Below the pieces are notes generated by a model. The model ran no database searches. It was not told where the DNA came from and was given only the letters and a program-made list of their open reading frames with translations. A program made the translations under genes and the position numbers. A stretch of DNA of 47,027 nucleotides from a virus. Each line of letters opens with the position of its first letter. Positions within the stretch are counted from its first letter, which is position 1. The stretch lies in the IMG/VR virus record IMGVR_UViG_3300047496_000068, positions 1 through 47,027 of that record; one strand, 5' to 3'. Below, in pieces: positions 8,684 to 16,009 of the stretch.

Positions 8684-8883
8684 CCCGGACCACAGACTAC
8701 GCCGCCATCTCCAAACATGGCCGCGTCGTTCAAACCTTCGACTGCTACGAATCGGCAGAACGCTTCGCCGATCTCAACCCCGGCGTCGTGGTGCATCGGC
8801 GCACGATCACGCTCACGCCCATCGACGCGCGGGGGCGGTTTACAGCCGTTCGGCAGGGCGTGCGCATGGAGGTGAGGGCGTGA
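8680..8883 (+). CDS. Small protein, unknown
   Basis: A 67-aa protein starting with ATG overlapping the previous stop (ATGA). Contains a FDCYESAERFADLNPG stretch resembling small phage proteins with a mixed alpha/beta fold, and ends in the next gene's GTGA overlap. No known motif; coupled translation with its neighbours supports it being real. Confidence 0.55.
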   Translation: MTRTTDYAAISKHGRVVQTFDCYESAERFADLNPGVVVHRRTITLTPIDARGRFTAVRQGVRMEVRA

Positions 8884-9176
8884 GCGCGCGCACGCTGGAT
8901 GGCGACCTTCCTGGCGGCCGGATAATACTTCAGCAATCGTCCGGCGGCCATATAATGGTTAGCATGGTGGCCTTAAGCGAACCGCTGATTGGATGGATCA
9001 AAAACCATTGCGACAACCCGTCACGCGTAGACTTTGAAGTGTGTGGACTTGAATTTTCATGCACGCGGGCGTCATGGGGACCCTCTCGCGCGACGGCCAC
9101 ATATCATCTGTTGCGGAGGATACCGGCAAAGGTCACCCGAGTCCATCGGAATATAGTAGCCCGCTGGTGGATGTGA
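8880..9176 (+). CDS. Unknown protein, overlapping frame downstream
   Basis: A 98-aa frame beginning at a GTG that overlaps the previous stop (GTGA). The first two thirds look protein-like (SEPLIGWIKNHCDNP), but the last 35 residues are basic and aromatic and overlap another plausible frame at 9059-9211. The gene may therefore end by frameshift into that frame, or the two genes may simply overlap. A second internal ATG at 8955 is an alternative start. Confidence 0.4.
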   Translation: MSARTLDGDLPGGRIILQQSSGGHIMVSMVALSEPLIGWIKNHCDNPSRVDFEVCGLEFSCTRASWGPSRATATYHLLRRIPAKVTRVHRNIVARWWM

Positions 9177-9211
9177 TTTGGCGCGCCATGATTGACGAGG
9201 CCCTCGCATGA
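9059..9211 (+). CDS. Possible small overlapping gene
   Basis: A 50-aa frame (ATG at 9059) ending LVDVIWRAMIDEALA, whose stop overlaps the next start at 9208 by ATGA, the coupling used throughout this phage. The tail is more protein-like than the frame it overlaps. There is no clear ribosome site, so it may instead be the frameshifted C-terminus of the gene at 8880. Function unknown. Confidence 0.35.
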   Translation: MHAGVMGTLSRDGHISSVAEDTGKGHPSPSEYSSPLVDVIWRAMIDEALA

Positions 9212-9498
9212 CATGCGCCAACGGTTGCGGCCAACCCGCCTCCCGCCTGTTCTGCTCAACCGCGTGCCGCAGGGCTTTCCACAATCTGCAAATGAAACGC
9301 GGCGCCGTGCTAACCCCCCTCGTCCTGACTTGGCGAGGGGGGAAGCGTGGCGCGGGGGCTAACTCGACGTGGGCGTTTCGCGAGTTCTGTGCGCTGGCGG
9401 ATAGGTGGCGCGCGGAAGACGCCAAAGCCGGACGGCGAACAGATGATGTGATGACCGCTAAGCGGGAGGGCGGATGGCTGGCGGTGGATTTGGATTGA
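9208..9498 (+). CDS. Small zinc-binding protein
   Basis: A 96-aa protein with CANGC (residues 3-7) and CSTAC (16-20) spaced as a zinc-binding knuckle near the N-terminus (NGCGQPASRLFCSTACRRAF), followed by a basic, Gly-rich middle and an acidic end. Comparable short zinc finger proteins are common in alphaproteobacterial phages; a DNA-binding or modifying role is possible but unproven. It converges with the leftward operon and overlaps the gene at 9458 by about 40 bp. Confidence 0.6.
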   Translation: MTCANGCGQPASRLFCSTACRRAFHNLQMKRGAVLTPLVLTWRGGKRGAGANSTWAFREFCALADRWRAEDAKAGRRTDDVMTAKREGGWLAVDLD

Positions 9499-9607
9499 GG
9501 GCCAGTTTCGCTGCTTCATAAGCGGCGTTCCATATTTTTGCCTTCCAGCCCCAACAGCGGGCCGGTCTGCCACCGCACACCCTATCGGCAATTTCTAGCG
9601 GGGTCAT
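9458..9607 (-). CDS. Small protein downstream of Sak4-like gene
   Basis: A 49-aa protein MTPLEIADRVCGGRPARCWG... whose ATG overlaps the stop of the upstream recombinase (ATGA), which fixes the start and excludes a longer frame. It has two cysteines and a Pro-rich C-terminus. Last gene of the long leftward operon. Function unknown; the coupling is the main support. Confidence 0.5.
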   Translation of the reverse strand: MTPLEIADRVCGGRPARCWGWKAKIWNAAYEAAKLALNPNPPPAIRPPA

Positions 9608-10671
9608 CACGCCGCCACCTTCAACTCGCCGATCCGCTTGACGGCCAACTCGTATAAAGCCCTCGAACGTTTCAAGTCGGCTTCTCGCAACCTTCCCCAT
9701 TCCTCCGTTTTTATTTGCTGATTGATGTATTGACCCAAGACGATCGAATCCTTCGCCACCTCAATCTCAATTTGCAGCGCGTCGGCGTAGTCTGAGAGCT
9801 CGCTGGGGAGGTCTGTCGGCGCGTCGGGAGCGGCGTGGGCGGGTTCGGCGGGGCGCGGGGTGGCCTTACCAGATACTGGTGTCGAAACCCCTCCACGAGC
9901 CCACTGGGCGAGCCTGACGCCAATGTCTTCGGTAATGGGGCCGCTCAAATCCCGCATCCATCGAAATTGTGTCGGGCACTTAATCGCCAATCGCTCGCCG
10001 GGCTTGTTGCTTTCCCACGTCGGCACACCATCGGCGCCAGGCAGGAACAGCATGTTAACCGCCATCTCGAACAGCCATTCGTCCGCGCCGATGGACGTAA
10101 AGCCCATCTCGATTGGGTCTCTGCTAGCCGCCCCCCTTGGCGCTGGTTTCGTTCCCGTTTTTGCTCGGAAGCAGAAAATAACCGGCATCGCCAGTTCAGT
10201 CGTAATCGCCGTAATGAGTTGACGCCGAGCCGTTTTTGGTTTGGCCCACGCGAGCATACTCATCCGGTCGCGCTTGCCGAAGTCATTTCCCGCCATGCGC
10301 GTCAGTTCGGTCTCATGCTGTTCAAGCATCCCGCCAGGACCGTCGTGTTCGTGGGAGCAACTGTCAATCATCACCACGCCCGCACCCTGTTTTTTGCAGT
10401 AGCGCAGCGCCTCCAGATAATCGAGCGAGCTGTAAGGCGCTTGGAAATCAACGTGCTTGAACTTGAACTTGTCGGCATAGTGGAGCGAGCGCCGCTGCTC
10501 GGTATCGACCACGAAGATATCGCCGCCGTAAATGGACTGAATGCCCGTGGCGATGCGAAGGCCAGTGTAGGTTTTCCCGCTGGATGACGGACCGGTTAAC
10601 CCGACCATGAGCGGAACGGGGGCTTGTGCGCGAGCTTCAGATGCGTCTTGTGTTTGAAAGTTACGGGTCAT
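9607..10671 (-). CDS. Sak4-like single-strand annealing ATPase (RecA-fold)
   Basis: A 354-aa AAA_24 / Sak4-type ATPase. Walker A is GPSSSGKT at residues 27-34 and the Walker B-like GVVMIDS is at 98-104. A downstream region with FTSIGADEWLFEM and a Pro/Ala linker (about 270-290) leads to a small helical C-terminal domain. I chose the ATG preceded by an AGGAA ribosome site; a start eight codons upstream is possible. Sak4 proteins act with SSB in single-strand annealing and phage recombination, and this phage has both SSB and a RecE-like exonuclease. Confidence 0.75.
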   Translation of the reverse strand: MTRNFQTQDASEARAQAPVPLMVGLTGPSSSGKTYTGLRIATGIQSIYGGDIFVVDTEQRRSLHYADKFKFKHVDFQAPYSSLDYLEALRYCKKQGAGVVMIDSCSHEHDGPGGMLEQHETELTRMAGNDFGKRDRMSMLAWAKPKTARRQLITAITTELAMPVIFCFRAKTGTKPAPRGAASRDPIEMGFTSIGADEWLFEMAVNMLFLPGADGVPTWESNKPGERLAIKCPTQFRWMRDLSGPITEDIGVRLAQWARGGVSTPVSGKATPRPAEPAHAAPDAPTDLPSELSDYADALQIEIEVAKDSIVLGQYINQQIKTEEWGRLREADLKRSRALYELAVKRIGELKVAA

Positions 10672-10706
10672 TTGGTGGTTCCTTTTTAGTGCCAAAAAAC
10701 AGATGA

Positions 10707-11135
10707 TTATAGGTGGGATTTCTCGCGTTCGCCAAGACGGATAGAGGCTAGGGCCTCTTCAGCCATGTAGTGGATTTCGACGGCCACATTGAATACCAAG
10801 TCTTTTCTGGCGCGGGCATCGATGGATTGCAACGCCTTCACAGCCTCCGCCAGCTTGGATTCAGCAAGGGTGGCGCGGTTCTGCGCGCATAGGGCTTCTG
10901 TAGTCCATTTGCGCTCTAGGCTCCCAGCGCGATCCTCTATGCGTTTAACGGCAGCCGCCATTCCATCGGACTCGCGCTCCAACGTCTCCGCTCTAGCCCT
11001 TGCGGCGTCGAGTTCGGAGAGGATGGCGCGAATGTCCGCCAGCCTGTAGGTGCGAGATGCGCCGTCTGGGATCGGGCCGTCTTCATCGGTTGTGAGGCTC
11101 CGACGAAGCTCCGCCAGTGCGGTTTCGGAAATCAT
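10707..11135 (-). CDS. Coiled-coil protein, unknown
   Basis: A 142-aa protein dominated by heptad-like helices from about residue 35 to 105 (SELDAARARAETLERESDG and following). The upstream small gene ends across its start. Resembles Ead/Ea22-style accessory proteins in overall plan, without a firm family match. Lies in the leftward recombination operon. Confidence 0.55.
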   Translation of the reverse strand: MISETALAELRRSLTTDEDGPIPDGASRTYRLADIRAILSELDAARARAETLERESDGMAAAVKRIEDRAGSLERKWTTEALCAQNRATLAESKLAEAVKALQSIDARARKDLVFNVAVEIHYMAEEALASIRLGEREKSHL

Positions 11136-11239
11136 GGGCGCTCATCCTCCTCAATCAACCGTCGAGCTTCGCGGCAGGCGCTTTCCGCCAGTTCAATAGC
11201 CGAGTGAAGTCGAGTCGAATGGGCCGCGCCGGTTTCCAA
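11132..11239 (-). CDS. Short helical protein with TTG start
   Basis: A 35-codon frame (METGAAHSTRLHSAIELAES, ending in an acidic tail), too short for an automatic list. The TTG start has an AGGTGG ribosome site 7 bases upstream, its reading frame begins near the previous gene's stop, and its stop overlaps the next start at 11135. It looks like a small helical phage accessory protein. An upstream TTG at 11299 would add 20 residues. Confidence 0.4.
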   Translation of the reverse strand: METGAAHSTRLHSAIELAESACREARRLIEEDERP

Positions 11240-11250
11240 TGGTTTACCAC

Positions 11251-11454
11251 CTACTCGCCCTCCGCCATATCGCCGGGTGGGACAAGGACGCGCTTGCAAG
11301 ACCTTGTGGCCAGCCGCTCGTACACTTCGACGGCGCCGTCTTGCCCATATACAGCTGCGTAATGTCGGATTTCGCGGAGCGCGTCAGGGCGTGCACCGCG
11401 AGCTTGAGCGACGATCATTCCGCCTTGGTGAAGCTCAAACCAATGGTCTAGCAT
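11251..11454 (-). CDS. Small protein, unknown
   Basis: A 67-aa protein MLDHWFELHQGGMIVAQARG... rich in charged residues. It begins 3 bp after the stop of the upstream XRE-domain gene and ends just before the next small gene. No recognisable motif, but position and coding character support it. Confidence 0.5.
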   Translation of the reverse strand: MLDHWFELHQGGMIVAQARGARPDALREIRHYAAVYGQDGAVEVYERLATRSCKRVLVPPGDMAEGE

Positions 11455-11457
11455 TTC

Positions 11458-12426
11458 TCAACCCTCCTCCTTCAACGGCGACGGGGTGGGGAGCATGTAG
11501 CGGAACCCGATCACCGCTCGACTATTCATTGCCAAGATGATGTCGAAGTTATTGTCGATGCGCTCGTAAACGCTCGGCGCGTCTTCGGTGATATATTCGA
11601 GACGCGGGGGATCATCAAAGCGGATCAGAATTGGCGCGTAGGGCGTCGTCAGGTCAGATGCAGGGGATGCGGCCTCGGTGAGGCGGGAGAGGATGGCTTG
11701 GGCGAAAGTTAGCCAGCGGCCATCTTCGACAAGCCAAGGTATCTCGCCGTACTGGTCCATTTCTTCCACAAGCCAAATGGCGAAATCAGCCGCTGTTAGC
11801 GCGGGTTTTGGTGGGGCGATCTCTAAGCCGCGTTCATTTACCCACGCTTCGTATTGCTCTTGCGTAATGCGTCTATATTCGGGGCGCTCATATTCAGGTT
11901 TGCTTTTGACTAAGCAATAAACCGTTTCATCGTCTCCGTGAGCGATATCGAAACCAAATGTCCAGTCTGGCACCCCCCCATCCACGCGGGGCTTATCGGA
12001 GAGGACTTCGATCCGGTCAGCGAGCCTAGTAAGTAGCTTTCGCAGATACTCCGCGTAGCCCTTAACATCAGTTGCGCTAGCTACAACATCAGAGTTTTCC
12101 TCAGTATTAGATTCCTCGTACTCCGAGAGAATATCCTCAAATGGCTCAATAAGGACTCGTACGCGGGCGTCAAGCGCATCTGCAATCATGCGGATGGTGT
12201 TCAAATTCCAATTTTCATAATCGGCCTGTTCTGCGCGCGATATCGCTGGCTGCTTGGTCCCTATCATGTCGGCAACCTGCTTTTGATTTAGGTCTCGCCG
12301 CTTACGCAGATTCACTAGTTGGCCTGCAATCTCGGCAGCCGCCTGCGCCCAGAAGAAGTCCTTCCGGTATTCTCGATCTTTTAGCTTGTTTGAAAGGTCG
12401 AGATCAATGGATTGTGCGTTGGTCAT
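11458..12426 (-). CDS. XRE-family HTH protein with unknown C-terminal domain
   Basis: A 322-aa protein. Residues about 28-95 contain an XRE helix-turn-helix: LNQKQVADMIGTKQPAISRAE is the recognition region, followed by a helical linker. The C-terminal 200 residues (including an aromatic-rich DWTFGFDIAHGDDETVYCLV block) match no family I can name. Codon use fits its neighbours. It may be a regulator of the leftward operon, or an antitoxin-like protein. The previous small gene's stop overlaps its start by 4 bp. Confidence 0.65.
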   Translation of the reverse strand: MTNAQSIDLDLSNKLKDREYRKDFFWAQAAAEIAGQLVNLRKRRDLNQKQVADMIGTKQPAISRAEQADYENWNLNTIRMIADALDARVRVLIEPFEDILSEYEESNTEENSDVVASATDVKGYAEYLRKLLTRLADRIEVLSDKPRVDGGVPDWTFGFDIAHGDDETVYCLVKSKPEYERPEYRRITQEQYEAWVNERGLEIAPPKPALTAADFAIWLVEEMDQYGEIPWLVEDGRWLTFAQAILSRLTEAASPASDLTTPYAPILIRFDDPPRLEYITEDAPSVYERIDNNFDIILAMNSRAVIGFRYMLPTPSPLKEEG

Positions 12427-12545
12427 TTGGCTTTTTGTGGGTTTTGGTGATTGATTGTTCGTATTCGCGCTTTCGCCAGCCCGATCTGGGTCATGGCCTC
12501 GCAGCGCGCGATAATGTCCGCGAGGGATTGGTCGAAGCGGGTCAT
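12423..12545 (-). CDS. Very small helical protein
   Basis: A 40-aa protein MTRFDQSLADIIARCEAMTQ... The ATG at 12545 lies just after the previous lipoprotein's stop, and the stop overlaps the XRE gene start (ATGA). A longer frame upstream lacks coupling. Single helix with a basic end; function unknown. Confidence 0.45.
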   Translation of the reverse strand: MTRFDQSLADIIARCEAMTQIGLAKARIRTINHQNPQKAK

Positions 12546-12549
12546 GGCA

Positions 12550-12912
12550 CTAATAACCCCCTGCGTTCTTAAGCGCCCAACGTTGATAGGCGGCGTAAAC
12601 CAAATGACGATCAGGCCCAAAGGCGTCACCCGTCAAAGCCTTTGGGTCCCCTTCACTGTGTTCGGCGTCCAAGCCACCCTCTTCATTAGCGATCCAAATG
12701 CAGGGACCGATGCCGAACCGGCAAATCCGAAAACGGTCGCCTTGCCAAGACTTGGGCTCGTGATCCAGCGAATAAGCCAATGAGCGGCTTAGAGTGCCGC
12801 AATCTGGGCAAACATCTTGGGCGTAACCTTGCGGCGCATCGGGCAACTTTTGGACTACTGGGTCGCACCCCGCCAGCACGGCGCACGCAACGATGATTAG
12901 GGCGCGGGTCAT
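12550..12912 (-). CDS. Lipoprotein, unknown
   Basis: A 120-aa protein with a short signal peptide and lipobox LAGC at residues 13-16 (MTRALIIVACAVLAGCDP), so it is likely a membrane-anchored periplasmic lipoprotein. Two further CxxC-like cysteines (VCPDCG) suggest metal binding or a disulphide. Part of a run of secreted and membrane proteins (12550-13620). A superinfection-exclusion or envelope role is possible. Confidence 0.6.
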   Translation of the reverse strand: MTRALIIVACAVLAGCDPVVQKLPDAPQGYAQDVCPDCGTLSRSLAYSLDHEPKSWQGDRFRICRFGIGPCIWIANEEGGLDAEHSEGDPKALTGDAFGPDRHLVYAAYQRWALKNAGGY

Positions 12913-13313
12913 GGCTTCCTCACCACACTAACCACTTCCCCGCTCTCGCACGTCAGCGTGGCCTCGTCGGCCTCCATGCGGTAGGTTAGGTCTCCCGCAA
13001 TGGGGTACGAGGCGAGGCAAACGTCTTCGACGGAAGCTGAGATAGGAAAATGTACGTGGCCGTCGAGCAACGCGTCGGGAGGCAAGTGCTTGACGTAGAC
13101 GGTGTAGGTCGGCTCACCCGGCACAGTAATTAGAGGGACGGCTGTTGTTGGATCGCATCCATTGCTCAGCAGGGGCATTCCATCCGCATCAAAGCGAGGG
13201 CACGGCCTCAAGGGTGTGGTAATGGCTTTGGGCGGAAAGGCGCACCAGTTGTTGGCAGCATCACAGAGCGGGGGCGATTGCATAGCGGTAGCGGCTAAGA
13301 GGGCGAGGATCAT
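12909..13313 (-). CDS. Secreted protein, unknown
   Basis: A 134-aa protein with a hydrophobic N-terminus (MILALLAATAMQSP) and six cysteines, which fits export and disulphide formation in the periplasm. Overlaps the lipoprotein gene by 4 bp. No family recognised. Confidence 0.55.
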   Translation of the reverse strand: MILALLAATAMQSPPLCDAANNWCAFPPKAITTPLRPCPRFDADGMPLLSNGCDPTTAVPLITVPGEPTYTVYVKHLPPDALLDGHVHFPISASVEDVCLASYPIAGDLTYRMEADEATLTCESGEVVSVVRKP

Positions 13314-13462
13314 TTGCAGTACTCCTTCGTAAAATCAGAAAGGTTTTCTTGCTGCGCAAAATAACAGCGCTCGTCATGACGTCCGGAGAAATAGAAATGA
13401 GCGCTAATTGTGAACAAGAGCGCCAGCATTACGACAACCAAGCAAGAAAGGCGGAAAATCAC
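13310..13462 (-). CDS. Small membrane protein
   Basis: A 50-aa protein starting at GTG overlapping the upstream stop (GTGA). Residues 3-22 (FRLSCLVVVMLALLFTISAH) form one membrane segment; the C-terminus is polar with two cysteines. A much longer frame upstream overlaps two other genes and is a shadow. Confidence 0.5.
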   Translation of the reverse strand: MIFRLSCLVVVMLALLFTISAHFYFSGRHDERCYFAQQENLSDFTKEYCK

Positions 13463-13620
13463 AAATAGCTCCCAAGCAAAATGGCGACCGCAAACCCTGC
13501 GGCGGAGAACAGCAGCAGCGGCGCGCGGTCCTGCCAGTCTTTGACGATGCAGGCGGAGATGCCGCAGCAGATGCCGGTGACCAAAGCGAACAGAACGGCT
13601 ATGGCGAGGAGAGCGTGCAT
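13459..13620 (-). CDS. Small two-helix membrane protein
   Basis: A 53-aa protein MHALLAIAVLFALVTGICCG... with two likely membrane segments (about residues 2-23 and 34-52). Its ATG overlaps the stop of the upstream nuclease gene. Function unknown; the same kind of tiny membrane protein often tunes phage lysis or exclusion. Confidence 0.55.
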   Translation of the reverse strand: MHALLAIAVLFALVTGICCGISACIVKDWQDRAPLLLFSAAGFAVAILLGSYL

Positions 13621-14486
13621 CACTCCGCATCCTCCATCGCCGCGCGCGTCATCCGCTCGTTGATCGTCCGCGCCCGCGCAGTCCAAGGCTCAATCCCGCG
13701 CGGGTATCCAGGCCATTCATCGGCGTAGAGGCAACGCCCGAAAATCTCCTTGGCGCGGTCGATCTCCGTCTCGCAGGAATATCGCGTGGCCTCGTCGGCC
13801 TCCCGCGCTCGGCTGACATGGGGCGGATCGGGATGGACGCAGAGGTTCGCGAACCGGATGCGCCCCGCCATTTCAGGATGCAGGACCGTGGCGCCGCGTT
13901 GATACCAAGCGGCCTGAATATCCCATCCCATCGCGGTCGCGTGGGCCTCGAACACGCCATCTCCAAGACGCGACGTGAATTTCGGATCTAGGATAATCCC
14001 CAGCGACGCACACCACACGTCCGCCATGAGTTTACACCAAATCGGGCCAGCGGCGGTTTCCTCGCGCCAGACCATGACGGCTTCGGTTTGGTATTCGGGC
14101 AACACGCCCCCGTTCAAATCCGCCAGCGTCTGCTCAATTCGCACCCGCATCACGTCGGCCTGGCGCTCGCACTCGGCGAACTCGTGGGCCTTGACAGGCG
14201 TCAGCCCTGCGGCCTCGGCGTCGGCCTTGAATTTCTTCGCGTCGTTACTGTTCCACGCCGCGTATTCGCCGAACGCGTACCCGCGCCCCTTGCCGAGCGC
14301 CAGCTGGTGGCTGACGTCGCCACGCCGCTGGGCCGCGTTGGATTTCTTCGGCGGGGCGTGGAACTCTGCCGGCGTCGCGGTGAGAAGCGTTTTCACGCCG
14401 CTTGCCGATAGGGCGCGTTCGGGTGTGAGATTGCCGAAATATTCTTCGGGGGTGATGTCGAGATAGACGCCGGGGGCGGTGATCAT
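13620..14486 (-). CDS. RecE-like PD-(D/E)XK exonuclease
   Basis: A 288-aa nuclease of the DUF3799 / RecE-C type. Visible core: an N-terminal ASGVKTLL motif, a QTEA glutamate about residue 133-136, a conserved aspartate in KLMADVW (about 152-158) and IILDPKF (about 164-170), i.e. the (D/E)xK signature. It degrades one strand of linear DNA and would work with the Sak4-like annealing protein downstream. The start at 14486 overlaps the stop of a 32-aa zinc ribbon gene, which decides against an 11-residue longer version. Confidence 0.8.
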   Translation of the reverse strand: MITAPGVYLDITPEEYFGNLTPERALSASGVKTLLTATPAEFHAPPKKSNAAQRRGDVSHQLALGKGRGYAFGEYAAWNSNDAKKFKADAEAAGLTPVKAHEFAECERQADVMRVRIEQTLADLNGGVLPEYQTEAVMVWREETAAGPIWCKLMADVWCASLGIILDPKFTSRLGDGVFEAHATAMGWDIQAAWYQRGATVLHPEMAGRIRFANLCVHPDPPHVSRAREADEATRYSCETEIDRAKEIFGRCLYADEWPGYPRGIEPWTARARTINERMTRAAMEDAE

Positions 14487-14581
14487 TTGCGCTGTCCAAG
14501 GGGGCCGCAGCGACGGCACGATAGCGCGCTGGCGGGCTGCTTTTTGATTTTAACTCGTCCGCATTTTGGGCAGTTTGCCAT
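14483..14581 (-). CDS. 32-aa zinc ribbon protein
   Basis: A tiny gene (MANCPKCGRVKIKK... CRRCGPLGQRK) with two CxxC knuckles, at residues 4-7 and 24-27, forming a complete treble-clef or ribbon-like zinc site. It has a good AAAGGA ribosome site and its stop overlaps the nuclease start by ATGA. Function is unknown; coupling suggests it acts with the exonuclease or in DNA binding. Confidence 0.6.
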   Translation of the reverse strand: MANCPKCGRVKIKKQPASALSCRRCGPLGQRK

Positions 14582-14675
14582 CTTCAATCCTTTGGGAACT
14601 CAGGACGTCGCGAGTTCGCCCAAACGAACCACCCCGCAACGCCCCTTGTCCTCTTGGCACGACGTGTATTACTAA

Positions 14676-14697
14676 TAACTTATCGCATGATAAGTTA
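14676..14697. promoter_or_regulatory. Inverted repeat, candidate operator
   Basis: A perfect 9-bp arm pair (TAACTTATC and GATAAGTTA) around a 4-base centre. A minus-strand TTGAGC lies just upstream of the right arm, so the site could be an operator over the leftward promoter. Alternatively it is a simple hairpin. Confidence 0.45.
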
Positions 14698-14825
14698 AGC
14701 GCTCAACTTCTGTGGAACTTAGGGCACCAGATTACCAAGCGCTTGCCTTTTACTTTTAATTCGCCCGACCATCGGGTTCGCCTTGATTATCCTCACCCCT
14801 TTGGTCGGTTGAATTACTTACAATA

Positions 14826-14843
14826 AGATCGCGAATGCGATCT
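14826..14843 (-). terminator. Weak hairpin downstream of the gene at 14897
   Basis: A 7-bp perfect stem (AGATCGC with GCGATCT) with a 4-base loop, followed on the minus strand by a T-rich but mixed stretch. Its position after a leftward gene suggests termination, but it could be a regulatory hairpin. Confidence 0.35.
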
Positions 14844-14896
14844 CTCTTGGGCGACGCTCCTATGAGGCTAGGGCACTAGGGCACGCCGCCAAGCTC

Positions 14897-15391
14897 TTAG
14901 GTAACGGGCGTCTCCGTCTGGGGTGTGGCAGCAGGCGCGGCGCCAGCAGGGGTGGGCGAAGCGGGTAGCGTGGCGTGTCCGTTGAGCAAATCAATGTCGG
15001 ACACGTCGATGTCGGAAAGTCGCATGGTCTCCGCCAGTTCACGCCGCTTGCGGGTTTCTTCGGCAGTGCGGATACGGGACAAGACCGTTTCCTCCTTGGC
15101 GAGGATAGCCTTGTAGGCTTCCACGTCGAAATTGCCGCCAATCCATGCCCACTTGCCGGGCGCATCGAAGTCCACCGGGAAGTCGGCCTCAATCACCTTG
15201 GCGACCGTAAATTTGTAGCGCGTATCGGTGGGGACGATGACGAGATCATCCTTTTTGATGTTCGGGTCAAGGGTCTTGAAAAGGTGGGTTTGAACGTACC
15301 CCGCCTTCATCGGCGTGTCGGGATCGTACTCAACGCGGACGGATCGCACGCCGCTGTCCTTGAATAGAAATATTGCAGTATTGAGATTCAT
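14897..15391 (-). CDS. Phage protein of unknown function
   Basis: A 164-aa protein with an N-terminal beta-rich region and a helical middle (about residues 93-120), then a Pro/Ala/Thr-rich tail. N-terminal FLFKDSGVRSVRVEYD and the KWAWIGG segment recall small phage proteins of the leftward operon type. No enzyme motif. A good ribosome site (GGAG) precedes the start. Confidence 0.6.
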   Translation of the reverse strand: MNLNTAIFLFKDSGVRSVRVEYDPDTPMKAGYVQTHLFKTLDPNIKKDDLVIVPTDTRYKFTVAKVIEADFPVDFDAPGKWAWIGGNFDVEAYKAILAKEETVLSRIRTAEETRKRRELAETMRLSDIDVSDIDLLNGHATLPASPTPAGAAPAATPQTETPVT

Positions 15392-15420
15392 CGTCTTTTC
15401 TCCGGGTTGAAGGGTTAAGC

Positions 15421-15735
15421 CTAGTTACTGTGGATGGCGCGGCGCCGCCGAGGCGCACAAGCCCCCTGAACGGCACGCTCCAGCGCCGCGACGTCTGGGT
15501 CGATATACCGCCGCTCGTAAAACACGCCGAAATCTGACGGTTTCGATGGCCCGTTCGGATAAAGCGCGCCGTTAATTTCGTTCTGCGCGGCTTCGGCGAG
15601 CCGCTGAACGGCGGTTAGAACTTGACTATCGCCGGGCAAATAGCGGATTTCGCGGCGCACCATCTCAAGGTCGATCTTGAGCTTGTTCAGGTAGCCGTTG
15701 GCGCGGACTAGGGCCGCTTCGGTTTCGGGTTTCAT
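15421..15735 (-). CDS. Small helical protein, unknown
   Basis: A 104-aa protein starting MKPETEAALVRANG. I prefer this ATG because the GGAG ribosome site lies 6 bases before it; a start 6 codons upstream is possible. Largely helical with a basic C-terminus (PRRRRAIHSN). First gene of the leftward set and divergent from the clamp operon. Confidence 0.5.
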   Translation of the reverse strand: MKPETEAALVRANGYLNKLKIDLEMVRREIRYLPGDSQVLTAVQRLAEAAQNEINGALYPNGPSKPSDFGVFYERRYIDPDVAALERAVQGACAPRRRRAIHSN

Positions 15736-15770
15736 CGTCATCTCCAATTCCAACGCTCCCCATCAATCAC

Positions 15771-15823
15771 ACTAATTATTCGCGGTCAACCTCATTGACT
15801 AATTATTTTTACGTCGCTACGGT
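15771..15823 (+). promoter_or_regulatory. Divergent promoter region with direct repeat
   Basis: A rightward promoter candidate: TTGACT (15795) and TACGGT (15818) with 17-bp spacing, leading to the operon with clamp, helicases and methyltransferase. A 10-bp direct repeat ACTAATTATT occurs at 15771 and 15798, centred on the region between the two divergent operons; one copy overlaps the spacer. This looks like a shared control element. Confidence 0.5.
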
Positions 15824-15844
15824 CGGGGAAATGGAGACTATCAT

Positions 15845-16009
15845 ATGAGCGATGTGAAAAACCGTTGGCGCGATTTTCTAACGCCCGAGGAGGCCGATGA
15901 GGTCGCCAGATTGGAGGCGGAAATCGCTACGACGCAGCCCGCTCGTGATCGGCTGCTGGTTATCAAATCGCGCGCGACGCAGCGCGCTATTCGGCAGAGG
16001 GCGGGATGA
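15845..16009 (+). CDS. Small protein, unknown
   Basis: A 54-aa protein MSDVKNRWRDFLTPEEADEV... missing from longer-frame lists. It has a good ribosome site (GGAG 8 bases upstream) and a helical charged character; its stop overlaps the next ATG (ATGA). First gene of the clamp operon. Function unknown. Confidence 0.6.
   Translation: MSDVKNRWRDFLTPEEADEVARLEAEIATTQPARDRLLVIKSRATQRAIRQRAG

Larger units (their letters stand above)
14582..14896. other. 315-bp gap between leftward operons
   Basis: No convincing gene. The stretch holds two inverted repeats described separately. One minus-strand frame reads protein-like for about 35 codons (KRDRIRDLIVSN) but lacks any start codon, so it was not called. 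This gap separates the gene at 14897 from the recombination operon and probably contains the operon's promoter. Confidence 0.5.

Noticed and set aside
9835-10587. 250-codon plus-strand frame opposite the Sak4-like gene
   Set aside because: The minus-strand protein has clear ATPase motifs; the plus frame lacks a ribosome site and familiar motifs.
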